Source: an uncultured Lachnoclostridium sp. (GTDB lineage: Bacteria > Bacillota > Clostridia > Lachnospirales > Lachnospiraceae). Taken from it: a stretch of 64,000 nt of DNA. Position numbers and translations under genes: made by a program. Of the stretch, positions 16,643-25,561 are shown piece by piece. Location of the stretch: contig CALWDO010000001.1 of assembly GCA_944376715.1 (NCBI GenBank), positions 62,001 to 126,000 on the forward strand. The letters are read 5' to 3'. The notes under the pieces are model-generated. The model did no database searches. It saw only the letters and a list, made by a program, of their open reading frames with translations, and was not told the origin of the DNA. Position 1 is the first letter of the stretch. Each line of letters starts with the position of its first letter.

Positions 16643-17200
16643 CTACCCCTGCCTTACCATGGCAAGGAACCGGTCCTGAAGCTCCGGCTTTTCCAGGAAT
16701 ACGCCGGTCGCTTTTAATGTCACGGTCTTACTGCCCGGCTTTTTGATGCCGCGCATGGTCATGCAGGTATGTTCTGCTTCCAGCATCACGATCACTCCCC
16801 TGGGATCCAGACTTTCTTCCAGCGCCTCCGCGATCTGCGCCGTCATCTTTTCCTGAATCTGCGGCCTGCGGGCGAATACGTCCACCGTGCGCGCCAGTTT
16901 GCTTAACCCCACCACTTTTCCGTTCGGAAAATATCCAATATGTGCTTTTCCATAAAAGGGGAGCAGATGATGTTCGCACATGGAATAAAACGTGATGTCT
17001 TTTTCGATAACCATCCCGCTTCCTTCCGCCGCAAACTGTTTTTTCAGATGCACAGCCGGATCCTCGTACAGGCCTCCATAGATCTCCGCACACATGCGGG
17101 CGATCCGATCCGGCGTCTCCAGGAGCCCTTCCCGGTTCACATCTTCTCCGATACCTTCCAGCATCAGCCGGACTCCCTCTTTTATCTTTTCGTAATTCAT
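16643..17200 (-). CDS. folE: GTP cyclohydrolase I
   Basis: 185 aa. First step of folate synthesis, GTP to dihydroneopterin triphosphate. The zinc site residues are present: the Cys and His of [12 protein letters not shown] and the Cys of [10 protein letters not shown]. The GxxKxxR-type catalytic stretch [11 protein letters not shown] and [12 protein letters not shown] are intact. The ATG is preceded by AAGGAGGTGC. It heads the operon folE-HD-folP-folBK and lies downstream of a THF riboswitch whose 3' flank can pair with the ribosome-binding site. Confidence 0.96.
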   Translation of the reverse strand: MNYEKIKEGVRLMLEGIGEDVNREGLLETPDRIARMCAEIYGGLYEDPAVHLKKQFAAEGSGMVIEKDITFYSMCEHHLLPFYGKAHIGYFPNGKVVGLSKLARTVDVFARRPQIQEKMTAQIAEALEESLDPRGVIVMLEAEHTCMTMRGIKKPGSKTVTLKATGVFLEKPELQDRFLAMVRQG

Positions 17201-17279
17201 TAAAAAAGCACCTCCTTATCTTTGTGACAGAACATATGACGAAATATCCCTTCACAATATGAGATGCTATCTGATATTG

Positions 17280-17368
17280 CTGCAACGGGTGCGGTCTCCA
17301 TATCGTAAGACAGGCTTTTCGTTTCGGCGGCAACTCCCCATCCACCGAACACTTGACGCATGGAAACC
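17280..17368 (-). promoter_or_regulatory. Tetrahydrofolate (THF) riboswitch upstream of folE
   Basis: On the minus strand GGTTTCCAT (17360-17368) pairs perfectly, with one G-U, to ATGGAGACC (17293-17301). Inside lie GCGTCAAGTG, then TTCGG/CCGAA with GGGGAGTTGCCGCC, then ACGAAA: the order and conserved bases of the THF-I riboswitch. The following GCACCCG can pair with GGTGC in the folE ribosome-binding site, suggesting control at translation. Assigned by pattern, not by a covariance search. Confidence 0.85.
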
Positions 17369-17400
17369 TATTTTGCATATTATTCTATTGTCTTAGACTG

Positions 17401-17428
17401 ATTATAGCACACCGCGTCAGGTATGCAA
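17401..17428 (-). promoter_or_regulatory. Promoter of the fol operon
   Basis: TTGCAT (17423-17428), 16-nt spacer, TATAAT (17401-17406) with an extended -10 TG. Transcription would start just before the riboswitch. Confidence 0.75.
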
Positions 17429-17454
17429 GATGCAATTACATATTAATCTGTTAT

Positions 17455-18768
17455 TTATTGCTGCAGATAATTGTTCACCGTCCTCTGCAGGGTCTTCAGG
17501 CTGCTGTCCACCGTCCGGTCATTCTGCAAAATATTGCTGATCTCGCTGTCCGCCAGCGACATGGCCTGCTCATACTGCTTAAAACGGGGCACGATTCTTC
17601 CTTCCTCGATCACCCGTCCCAGCAATTCCCCGCTGATGACCGTATCGCCTTCCTCCATATCCGCCTGAACAATGCTTTCCATCTCATCCGACTGAGTAAC
17701 CGCCTTCAGAACAGACGCTCCCTGGGACGACCGGAAGATCTCTGTCTGAATTTCCTCGTTGTAGGTAAGCAGTTTTAAAAACTCCCATGCCAGTTCCTCA
17801 TGCCTGGTGTTAGCGCTGATACCCATAAGAAGCGTATCTACCTGGGAAACATTATCCCCGTCTTTTCCCGCCGGCATCGTGATACAGTCCCATTGGAAAC
17901 TTCCATACCGTTTAACTCTGTAAGGATATGTCTTATATGTGCGGTATTCCGCGAAAGTCAGCGGCATGAACGCCACGTCTCCCGCGTTAAAATCTTCCTG
18001 GGTAGCATTCTGGCCCTGATACAGATCATTAATCTGTCCGATAAATTTCACCGCATCCGCCACCCGGTCATCCGCCAGATAACATTCAGAGCCGTCCGAA
18101 GCAAAGATCTCCACTCCGTTGGAATAAACCGCGTCCAACCAGCCGTAATTATAGGTCCCGAACTGGTCCAGACGGCCGTCTCCGTCCGCATCTTTTGTTA
18201 CCTGCTCACAGATGCTGTACAAGTCATCCCAGGTCCAGTCCTCATCCGGCATGGCGATTCCTTCCCTGGTCAGAAGGGTTTTATTCACAAACATCAGCGT
18301 GGGCACCGTCTCGTAAGGGAGCGCATACTGGTTGCCGCCATACTGCCCGGTCCGGAACGCGCTGCTGAAATACTTGTCAGTTTCAAATGTTTTATCCTGC
18401 TCTATGAGCGGTTCCAGATTCTTCATAACTCCCATGGAAGAAAACTGATTAAAATCTGTGCCCAGCACCATGAACACGTCCGGCTCCTGACCGGCCAGGA
18501 GTTTTCTGGAAAACCATTCCGAGTAGTCGTCCTTGCGCACGCCGCTGTAATAATGGATCCGCACACCCGGATGGGTTTCCTGGAATGTCTCGATCGCCTT
18601 ATCGATAATGATGAAGCTGTTGGCATTTTCCACGTCCCAGTTGCTGCCGGTAAACATGCCGAATTCCAGCACAGTTTCTCTCCGGGTATTTCCCGCATAC
18701 ACCGCAAGCGATGCCCCGGAAACCGCCAGGACTGCTGCCGCCGTTATCAAAACCGTTTTTCTCTTCAT
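17455..18768 (-). CDS. Extracellular solute-binding protein (family 1), no permease partner
   Basis: 437 aa. N-terminal signal or anchor helix (KRKTVLITAAAVLAVSGASL) without a lipobox cysteine, so membrane-anchored or secreted rather than a lipoprotein. The body matches carbohydrate-binding family 1 proteins: PDVFMVLGTDFNQFSSMG, ALPYETVPTLMFVNKTLL, and an EF-hand-like DADGDGRLD that may bind calcium. The frame extends to 18795, but ATG 18768 has AAAGGAG 8 nt upstream. It follows the response regulator after 19 nt and no permease genes follow, which suggests sensing or accessory binding rather than a private ABC transporter. Confidence 0.85.
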   Translation of the reverse strand: MKRKTVLITAAAVLAVSGASLAVYAGNTRRETVLEFGMFTGSNWDVENANSFIIIDKAIETFQETHPGVRIHYYSGVRKDDYSEWFSRKLLAGQEPDVFMVLGTDFNQFSSMGVMKNLEPLIEQDKTFETDKYFSSAFRTGQYGGNQYALPYETVPTLMFVNKTLLTREGIAMPDEDWTWDDLYSICEQVTKDADGDGRLDQFGTYNYGWLDAVYSNGVEIFASDGSECYLADDRVADAVKFIGQINDLYQGQNATQEDFNAGDVAFMPLTFAEYRTYKTYPYRVKRYGSFQWDCITMPAGKDGDNVSQVDTLLMGISANTRHEELAWEFLKLLTYNEEIQTEIFRSSQGASVLKAVTQSDEMESIVQADMEEGDTVISGELLGRVIEEGRIVPRFKQYEQAMSLADSEISNILQNDRTVDSSLKTLQRTVNNYLQQ

Positions 18769-18787
18769 CCAGCTTCTCCTTTCCAGG

Positions 18788-19459
18788 TTACTCATCCAGA
18801 TTATATTCCGCCGCCCTGGTCTGCACCGCCCAGATCGCCAGCTGCGTACGGTCTCTGAGATCCAGCTTATTCAGGATCGTACTCAGATAATTCCGCACCG
18901 TCCCGTCCGATAGTTTCAGCGCCTCCGCGATCTCTTTGTTCGTGGCCCCGGTGGCTACCTGGGAAATGATCCTCCACTCTGTTTTGGTCAGTTCTTCTAC
19001 GCCTTTGGTTCCCACAGGAATCGTATAGTCCGTCTTCGCCATCCGGGAGAAAAGCTTTAATACTTTTGTGGCAATGTCCGGGTTGATCATGGCCTGTCCC
19101 CGGTATACTGTCTTGATGGCGTTTTCCAGTTCGTCCATGGAAACGCCTTTCAGCAGATAACCGCTGGCTCCAAATTTCAGCGCGTTGTACACATATTCAT
19201 CATCGTCAAATGTGGTCAGAATAATAATTTTTATCTGAGGATAATTCTCCTTAATAATCTTGGTGCACTGAACACCGTCCATCTTGGGCATCCGTATATC
19301 CATCAGAATCACATCCGGCTTCTGTTTCCGGATACAGCGAATCACTTCCTGGCCGTCCGCCGCCACATCCGTCACTTCAATGTCCGGTTTGCTGTCCAAT
19401 ACGATCTGCAGGCTCTGACGGATCAGTTCCTGGTCGTCTGCGATCAATACTTTAATCAT
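18788..19459 (-). CDS. NarL/LuxR-type response regulator
   Basis: 223 aa. Receiver domain with DD at the N terminus (MIKVLIADDQ), phosphoacceptor Asp in DVILMDIRMPKMDG, Thr in IILTTFDDDEYV and Lys in GYLLKGV. C-terminal LuxR helix-turn-helix (ATGATNKEIAEALKLSDGTVRNYLS). It overlaps the kinase gene by 8 nt, so they are a cognate pair. A GTG at 19468 is an alternative start. Targets are unknown; the neighbouring sugar genes are the obvious guess. Confidence 0.93.
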   Translation of the reverse strand: MIKVLIADDQELIRQSLQIVLDSKPDIEVTDVAADGQEVIRCIRKQKPDVILMDIRMPKMDGVQCTKIIKENYPQIKIIILTTFDDDEYVYNALKFGASGYLLKGVSMDELENAIKTVYRGQAMINPDIATKVLKLFSRMAKTDYTIPVGTKGVEELTKTEWRIISQVATGATNKEIAEALKLSDGTVRNYLSTILNKLDLRDRTQLAIWAVQTRAAEYNLDE

Positions 19460-20762
19460 AAGTCTCACCCCACCGGATCGGTATCCGCGCAGTCACGGTA
19501 AATCCATTGCTCCCGTCAAAGGACACCGTTCCTCTCAGCATCTCGATCCTTTCTTTAATATGTTTTGTACCGAAGCCGCTCTTGATCTCTTTTGCTCCGA
19601 TTCCGTCATCCTGGATCACCAGGAGAATTTCCCCGTCCACCCGCTTCAGGGAGATCCAGATCCGGCTTGCCTTTCCGTGACGGACCGCATTGGTGATCCC
19701 TTCCTGAATCACACGGTAGATGGCATTTTCCTCGTCTTCGTCAAATTTCAGATGTTTTTCATCTGTCTCGAAATATATCTTCACATCAGATACCTGGCTC
19801 ATCTCCGTGACCATCTTCCGGATCGCCACTTCCAGGCTCAGCCTCTCCAGGGAATCGGGTCTCAGCTCGTTTACCGACCGCCGGATATCCTGGATCCCTT
19901 CCCGGCTCACCTTGGACAGAAGTTCCAGCTGTTTCTTAGTCTGTTCCGGGGACACATCCACCAGCGCCAGACAGGCATCCAGCCCCGTGGCGATCCCGGT
20001 CAGCGTATGCCCCAGCGTATCGTGGATCTCTCTTGCCAGCCGGTTTCTCTCCCTGGTCTGCGCCATGCGTTCCGACATATCCGCATATTCATGCAGCTGC
20101 TCATTGGCCGTCTGCAGCTCGTGATAAAGCTGGTTTACTTCCTCAATCGTTCCTCTCTGACGGTTGATCACATAGACACAGTACGCAATGAAAAGAATTA
20201 TGTTCAGCGAAACTATAATATTATTTATGCTGAACAAATACTGCTGGGCATTGGCAGAATAATACTGGATGTAATCAGATACGCGGTACAGCGGCATATA
20301 GATAGACAACAGATTGTAATCTGCCACCAGGTATCCGCAGATCGCCAGCACAACAAACATCAGTTTGAGCTTTCCGTCCTGTACATAAGCCACCACATTG
20401 GCAAATACCATCAGCAGCAGTCCGTTATAATTGAAATCCAGCTGGTAGATCACCGCTCCGCATATAACGAAATCAACGATCAAGGTAGCCACCGTCCAGG
20501 AATTGGGTATATTGGTCCAGAAATGCCGCACCGCGAACGTCACCGCAAGTCCCCCCATCAGAAGCAGGCAGATAATCAGATTCATTTTAGGATCCGCAGG
20601 TATTGTTACCACATTGTCAAGGAAAGCTCTCGCACTGTAATGGGCCCGGATCTGTTCTGTCGTCACATAGATAAATACGCAGAGATAAGAGACCATGGCA
20701 ACATTAATCGCAAGCATTGCCCCCTGAAAGGCCGTCACACGCCGATCTTTCATCTCACTCAT
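19452..20762 (-). CDS. NarL-type membrane sensor histidine kinase
   Basis: 436 aa. About six membrane helices in the first 200 residues with one longer outside loop, then a coiled-coil linker (EEVNQLYHELQTANEQLHEYADMSE, about 205-230), a HisKA_3 phosphoacceptor helix (RLAREIHDTLGHTLTG) and a HATPase domain (VIQEGITNAVRHGKA, DDGIGAKEIKSGFG). The start is uncertain: ATG 20762 avoids overlap, while 20804 has an AGGG site but overlaps the upstream gene by 29 nt. Flanked on both sides by binding-protein genes, suggesting that it reads an extracytoplasmic sugar through one of them. Confidence 0.9.
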   Translation of the reverse strand: MSEMKDRRVTAFQGAMLAINVAMVSYLCVFIYVTTEQIRAHYSARAFLDNVVTIPADPKMNLIICLLLMGGLAVTFAVRHFWTNIPNSWTVATLIVDFVICGAVIYQLDFNYNGLLLMVFANVVAYVQDGKLKLMFVVLAICGYLVADYNLLSIYMPLYRVSDYIQYYSANAQQYLFSINNIIVSLNIILFIAYCVYVINRQRGTIEEVNQLYHELQTANEQLHEYADMSERMAQTRERNRLAREIHDTLGHTLTGIATGLDACLALVDVSPEQTKKQLELLSKVSREGIQDIRRSVNELRPDSLERLSLEVAIRKMVTEMSQVSDVKIYFETDEKHLKFDEDEENAIYRVIQEGITNAVRHGKASRIWISLKRVDGEILLVIQDDGIGAKEIKSGFGTKHIKERIEMLRGTVSFDGSNGFTVTARIPIRWGETYD

Positions 20763-20775
20763 TATATTCTGCTCT

Positions 20776-21732
20776 TTACTGCCATTCATTAACTTCATAT
20801 TCATCCAGATTTTCCCTTGTAATCATATACGGCTCAATACTGATATAAGATTCTACTTCTTTTCCTTCCAGATACTCATAGGCCGTCTCCGCCGCCACAG
20901 TTCCGATGGTCTTGGGACTCTGGGCGCTGGTGCCGGTCACATACCCCAGTTCCAGCATGGCTTTGAAATCCGGAGATCCGTCGATCCCGTAGATCAGGAT
21001 CCCGTCCTCCATCCGGTACTGCTGCAAAGCCGCCAGCGCGCCAAGCGCCGACGGATCGTTGCCTCCCAGAACCACGTTGAATTCTATTCCGTCTTTTACG
21101 GCACTCCGCAGGAATTCCGCCATCACCTCCGCGGAAACCTCGATCTCTCCCGCTCCCACCGAGGTATGGATTACCTGATAATTATCATTTCCTTCAATAG
21201 TATCCAGAAATCCCTGCACCCGGTTCGTAATAGAGGTCTGGATCGGATTGTCAATTATGACGATTCTGGCATTGTCCACCCGCTGCATCATATCCTCCGC
21301 GCAGAGTACACCCGCCATATAATTATCTGTCTCCACAATGGACACTACATAATCCGTATCTCTTACCACCGTATCGATATTGATAATCACCACGCCGGCT
21401 TCTCGGCATGCCTCCAGCGCCGGTTCCACTCTTTCCCAGTCTACCGGGTTCAGAAACAGGACCTCCATCCCTTCCTCAATCATCTCCTGGATCTGCCCGT
21501 TCTGCTTTTCCTGGTCCTGGCAGGGGTCACGGGATATCAATATATCCCCATTTCCTTCCACCACCTCTTCGATGGACTCATTAAGCACATCGAAGTAAGG
21601 ATTATTCCTCGTCATATAGGTAGCCCCGAAAATCCTCGGTTCGTGCGCGTTCTCCAACTCATCGGAGATTCCGCATCCGGACAGTGTCCAGACACAGGCC
21701 GTCAAAAGCACTGCCAACGTGTATTTTTTCAT
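20776..21732 (-). CDS. MglB-like sugar-binding lipoprotein, second copy
   Basis: 318 aa periplasmic-binding-protein-like lipoprotein. Signal peptide with lipobox LSGC. The body is a type I sugar-binding fold (IFGATYMTRNNPYFDVLNESI...VLGGNDPSALGAL...YGIDGSPDFKAML) clearly paralogous to MglB at 24392; both end in a YEVNEWQ/YGTDGWQ-like motif. The frame is open to 21849, but ATG 21732 with GGAGGAG upstream begins the signal peptide. It lacks the long acidic linker of MglB and directly precedes a histidine kinase, the arrangement of the XylFII-LytS type sensor in clostridia. Confidence 0.88.
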   Translation of the reverse strand: MKKYTLAVLLTACVWTLSGCGISDELENAHEPRIFGATYMTRNNPYFDVLNESIEEVVEGNGDILISRDPCQDQEKQNGQIQEMIEEGMEVLFLNPVDWERVEPALEACREAGVVIINIDTVVRDTDYVVSIVETDNYMAGVLCAEDMMQRVDNARIVIIDNPIQTSITNRVQGFLDTIEGNDNYQVIHTSVGAGEIEVSAEVMAEFLRSAVKDGIEFNVVLGGNDPSALGALAALQQYRMEDGILIYGIDGSPDFKAMLELGYVTGTSAQSPKTIGTVAAETAYEYLEGKEVESYISIEPYMITRENLDEYEVNEWQ

Positions 21733-21748
21733 TTTCTCCTCCACAGCG

Positions 21749-21786
21749 AAAAAGTCTCCCCGACCCTGAAAGGCCCAGGAGACTTT
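21749..21786 (-). terminator. Terminator between mglC and the sensing genes
   Basis: AAAGTCTCC / GGAGACTTT arms (21751-21759 and 21778-21786) followed by a run of T ending at 21749. It lies 17 nt after mglC and 16 nt before the next ATG. No promoter fits between it and that gene, so downstream genes depend on read-through or on a promoter inside mglC. Confidence 0.8.
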
Positions 21787-21802
21787 ATGTACTGCCTTAT
21801 AT

Positions 21803-22774
21803 TTATCTTCCGGCTTTCTTGTTCCGGATGAAGTCCACATATACCGCAAGAAGGATAACCAGACCTTTTACGATATACTGCCAGTTAGAGTCCACACCCA
21901 TCAGGTTCAGACCATTGTTCAGCACACCGATGATCAATACACCGATTAAAGTTCCGCCCAGGCGTCCGGAACCGCCGCTCATGGATGTTCCTCCGACTAC
22001 TACTGCCGCGATGGCATCCATCTCTGCTCCGTCTCCCGCGGTCGGCTGACCGGAATACAGACGGGACGCGGTCACCATACCGGCGATACCAGCCATAATT
22101 CCAGTATAAGTATACACGATAAACTTCACTTTGGAAACATTAATTCCGGAGAACTGCGCCGCCTGCGCGTTACCGCCTACCGCGTAGATATGACGGCCAA
22201 GCTGCGTCCGGTTAATAATCAGCGCCGCGATGATGAATACGATCACCATCAGGATAACCGGGGTCGGAACCGGTCCCACATAGCCTGCTCCCGGGAACTT
22301 GAACGCATCCGTCATACAGCGGATGGGCGCGCCCTGGGTATAGACAAGCGCGATACCTTTCGCGATATTCATGGAAGCCAGGGTTACGATGAAAGGCGGG
22401 ATATCTGTCTTGCAGATAATCAGTCCGTTGAACATACCTACCAGCGCGCCTACCAGGATGGCGGCCAGGAAACCGACTACCTCCGGAAGCCCCAGGTTTA
22501 CGACGCAGCCTGCAGCCACGCAGCCGGACAGCGCGATGACAGAACCAACGGAAAGCTCGATGCCTCCCAGGATGATAACCATCGTCATACCGGTTGCCAG
22601 GAACAGGTTCGACGCGTTCTGACGCAGAATGTTAAACATGTTGTTCGGGGTCAGGAACGTAGTTCTCGTCGTCGGGAAAATTACTAAAAAGATACACATT
22701 GCAAGAAGTGCAATGATGATACCGATATTGTCTTTGAAATATTTGACAACTCCATTACCAAATCTGGATGCCAT
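21803..22774 (-). CDS. mglC: Galactose/methylgalactoside-type ABC permease MglC
   Basis: 323 aa BPD_transp_2 membrane protein of about nine to ten helices. Typical MglC/RbsC segments: RQNASNLFLATGMTMVIILGG, IELSVGSVIALSG, GRHIYAVGGNAQAAQFSGINV, and DAIAAVVVGGTSMSGGSGRL. It pairs with the ATPase at 22800 and lipoprotein at 24392. The family transports monosaccharides; galactose specificity is by similarity only, and the neighbouring lyxose isomerase suggests another sugar could be the ligand. Confidence 0.92.
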   Translation of the reverse strand: MASRFGNGVVKYFKDNIGIIIALLAMCIFLVIFPTTRTTFLTPNNMFNILRQNASNLFLATGMTMVIILGGIELSVGSVIALSGCVAAGCVVNLGLPEVVGFLAAILVGALVGMFNGLIICKTDIPPFIVTLASMNIAKGIALVYTQGAPIRCMTDAFKFPGAGYVGPVPTPVILMVIVFIIAALIINRTQLGRHIYAVGGNAQAAQFSGINVSKVKFIVYTYTGIMAGIAGMVTASRLYSGQPTAGDGAEMDAIAAVVVGGTSMSGGSGRLGGTLIGVLIIGVLNNGLNLMGVDSNWQYIVKGLVILLAVYVDFIRNKKAGR

Positions 22775-22799
22775 ATCTTCTCCTCCTTCGCTCTTACGC

Positions 22800-24284
22800 T
22801 TACTTTGCGGCCAGCTGCATAATGCTTTCCTGGGTCACAGACTCATGATCCAGACATCCTGTCACACGGCCGTCATTCATCACATAAATCCTGTCGCTCA
22901 TATTAATGATCTCCGGAAGTTCCGAAGAAATCATGATGATAGACATCCCATTCTTCACCAGCTCATTCATGATGGCATAGATCTCTGCCTTCGCTCCCAC
23001 ATCCACGCCACGGGTCGGTTCGTCAAGAATCAGAATCTTGGGATCCGTCGCCAGCCAGCGCCCGATCATTACCTTCTGCTGGTTGCCGCCGGACAAATTG
23101 CGGATCACCTGCTCCTGGCTGGGAGTCTTGGTGTTCATCATTTCAATATATTTCTGTGTGATCTCTTCTTCTTTCTTAGAGTTCACACGAAGTTTACTGA
23201 TAAACTGACCAAGAATCTCTATCGTCGTATTGAACTTCACGCTCTGGACAAGATACAGTCCCTCTTCCTTACGACTTTCCGGAACCAGCGCGATACCGTA
23301 CTTCAGCGCGTCGATCGGGGACTTGATCGTTACTTTCTTCCCTTCCACATAGACGTCGCCAGTCATATGCGGCGCCAGCCCGAAGATTGCTTTCATAGTC
23401 TCGCTTCGTCCGGCTCCTACCAGTCCGGCAAAACCGATAATCTCGCCCTTATGAAGTTCAAAGCTGGCGTCTTTCGCCATCTTCCCGTCTGAAATATGTT
23501 CACATTTCAGAACCACCTCTCCCGGTTCCAGATAATCTCTTGTATAATAATTTGTCAGCTCGCGTCCTACCATCATGGCAATCAGGTCGTCGGTCGAGGT
23601 TTCTTTTACCACCTTCGTACCGACAGTCTGGCCGTCACGCATGACAGTCACGCGGTCACAAATCTCTTCCAACTCGCTCATCTTATGTGAGATATAGATG
23701 ATGCCCACGCCTTTTTTCACCAGCGAACGCATCGTCTCAAATAAGAAGCCGACCTCTTTATCGGATATGGACGAGGTCGGCTCATCCATAACCAGAATCT
23801 TCGCATTCAGGGAAATCGCTTTCACGATCTCTACCATCTGCTGCTGCGCTATCGTCAGTTTTTCCACCAGTGTGTCTGCGTTAATATTCATTTCATAGGT
23901 ATCCAGAAGTTTCTGTGCTTCCACAGACATCTGACGGCGGTTAATATTCATCTTATTCCCCGGTTCCCTGCCCAGGAAAATATTCTCCGCAACCGTCATA
24001 TACGGAACCAACACCAGTTCCTGATGGACGATGGAGATACCTGCATGCCGCGCTGCCACAACGCCGTCGATCTCCACTTTCTTCCCCTCAATATAGATCT
24101 CTCCCTTTTCTGCATGGTAGATACCGCCCAGAACTTTTATTAGGGTAGACTTTCCTGCGCCGTTCTCTCCGAGCAGTGCGTGCACCTCACCGGCTTTCAG
24201 CTGAAGGCTTACGTCCTGGAGAGCTTTGACTCCGGGGAAGGATTTACTGATTCCCTTCATTTCCAGTAAGTACTGTTCACTCAT
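22800..24284 (-). CDS. mglA: Sugar ABC transporter ATPase MglA (two ABC domains)
   Basis: 494 aa with two tandem ABC domains. First domain: Walker A GENGAGKST (about 38-46), Q-loop, signature-like LTIAQQQMVEI and Walker B ILVMDEPTSS. Second domain: degenerate Walker A GLVGAGRSE, signature LSGGNQQKVMIG and Walker B ILILDEPTRGVDVG. The degenerate second P-loop is normal for MglA/RbsA. It follows mglB after 107 nt, a gap containing a large stem-loop (24333-24368). Confidence 0.94.
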   Translation of the reverse strand: MSEQYLLEMKGISKSFPGVKALQDVSLQLKAGEVHALLGENGAGKSTLIKVLGGIYHAEKGEIYIEGKKVEIDGVVAARHAGISIVHQELVLVPYMTVAENIFLGREPGNKMNINRRQMSVEAQKLLDTYEMNINADTLVEKLTIAQQQMVEIVKAISLNAKILVMDEPTSSISDKEVGFLFETMRSLVKKGVGIIYISHKMSELEEICDRVTVMRDGQTVGTKVVKETSTDDLIAMMVGRELTNYYTRDYLEPGEVVLKCEHISDGKMAKDASFELHKGEIIGFAGLVGAGRSETMKAIFGLAPHMTGDVYVEGKKVTIKSPIDALKYGIALVPESRKEEGLYLVQSVKFNTTIEILGQFISKLRVNSKKEEEITQKYIEMMNTKTPSQEQVIRNLSGGNQQKVMIGRWLATDPKILILDEPTRGVDVGAKAEIYAIMNELVKNGMSIIMISSELPEIINMSDRIYVMNDGRVTGCLDHESVTQESIMQLAAK

Positions 24285-24332
24285 AAATCGCCACCACCTG
24301 TCTTGTTTTCCAACGGATTGCCCGTGTAAGGA

Positions 24333-24368
24333 GAAGGGCCCTGCTCCGCTTCAGGAGCAAAGCCCTTC
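24333..24368 (-). terminator. Intercistronic stem-loop between mglB and mglA
   Basis: GAAGGGC...GCTCC pairs with GGAGC...GCCCTTC around a 4-nt loop. No T run follows, so it is probably a processing or stabilising hairpin that lets mglB mRNA exceed mglA, or a leaky terminator. Confidence 0.6.
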
Positions 24369-24391
24369 TATTCATATGCTTATCTGATTAA

Positions 24392-25441
24392 TTACTGCCA
24401 TCCATCGGTTCCGTATTCGTCCACATTGTCTGCGGTGACAAGGAATGTCTCGATCGGGATGTAAGATTCTACTTCTTCGCCGTTCAGCCACTGGTAAGCG
24501 GTCTCAGCAATGGTCTTGCCGATGGTGATCGGGGACTGAGCTCCGGTACCTTCCATCATGGTATCTTTCAGAAGTGCTTTTACGTCCGGGGATCCGTCAA
24601 CGCCATAGATCATCGGGCTTACGCCTGCAGCGTCTGCCGCGGTATAAGCGCCCAGAGCGGTCGGATCGTTGCCGCCGAAGATTGCTACCACATCCGGATG
24701 AGCGGTCAGAAGGTCGGTTGCCTTCTCATTTGCAATCTGCTGGTTGCCCTGCGCATCCTGCTCGCCAACTATGTTGAACGTTACGCCGGACTCTTCGATA
24801 GCATCCAGGAAACCGTTGGTACGGTCTGTGATGGACTGCATGGTCGGGCAATCCAGCACCAGGATGTCTCCGCCTTCCGGAACTTTCTTGGCAAGGTCTT
24901 CGCCGCATACATAACCTGCGTTATAGTTATCAGATCCTGCGTAGGATACCAGATAGCTCATATCGCCGACTTCCGTATCGAAACCGAACATCGGGATCTC
25001 AGCCTGTTTCAGCATATCCAGCGCCGGGATAATACCGTCTGCGTCTACCGGGTTCACGAACATAACCTGAACGCCTCTGGAGATCATATCCTCGATCTGG
25101 TTTACCTGAGTATTGGAATCATTTGCCGGATCCATGGAAATCAGGGTGTCACCGTTGCCTTCTACAACTTCTCTGATTGCACCTTCCAGCGCTACGAAGA
25201 ACGGGTTCGTTCCATCCATGCAGGTGTAGCCGAACACTCTTCCGCCTTCTGAAGATGTGGTGTCTGCAGCCTCTGTATCAGCTGCTTCGGTGTCAGCTGC
25301 CGCATCCTCAGCGGTGTCTGCAGCTTCCTCGGTCGTAGCCGTGTCAGCAGAGGTATCTGCCGTGTTGCTGCTTCCGCATCCGACTGCCATAACAGCAACC
25401 ATGGATGCACACAGAAGCGCGCTTAAGAGTTTTCTTTTCAT
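24392..25441 (-). CDS. mglB: MglB-type sugar-binding lipoprotein
   Basis: 349 aa. Lipoprotein signal with lipobox AVGC, then a low-complexity linker of about 45 residues rich in T, A, D and E with repeated EAADTEAADT-like units. The binding fold follows: FGYTCMDGTNPFFVALEGAI, FVNPVDADGIIPALD, IFGGNDPTALGAY and IYGVDGSPDVKALL. It captures the sugar for MglAC. The ATG has AGGGAGG upstream. The 120-nt gap to the aldolase gene contains an ATGACA/TGTCAT inverted repeat at 25539-25552 that may be an operator. Confidence 0.92.
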   Translation of the reverse strand: MKRKLLSALLCASMVAVMAVGCGSSNTADTSADTATTEEAADTAEDAAADTEAADTEAADTTSSEGGRVFGYTCMDGTNPFFVALEGAIREVVEGNGDTLISMDPANDSNTQVNQIEDMISRGVQVMFVNPVDADGIIPALDMLKQAEIPMFGFDTEVGDMSYLVSYAGSDNYNAGYVCGEDLAKKVPEGGDILVLDCPTMQSITDRTNGFLDAIEESGVTFNIVGEQDAQGNQQIANEKATDLLTAHPDVVAIFGGNDPTALGAYTAADAAGVSPMIYGVDGSPDVKALLKDTMMEGTGAQSPITIGKTIAETAYQWLNGEEVESYIPIETFLVTADNVDEYGTDGWQ

Positions 25442-25561
25442 TTCTTTTTCCTCCCTTTCCTTGGTGTAGGTTTATTTGGTGATTTCATCATAAAGAAATT
25501 CCAGGCAAAGTACATCTGTCCTTTGTCACGAATTCCGGATGACATTTGTCATGTCTGCGGT

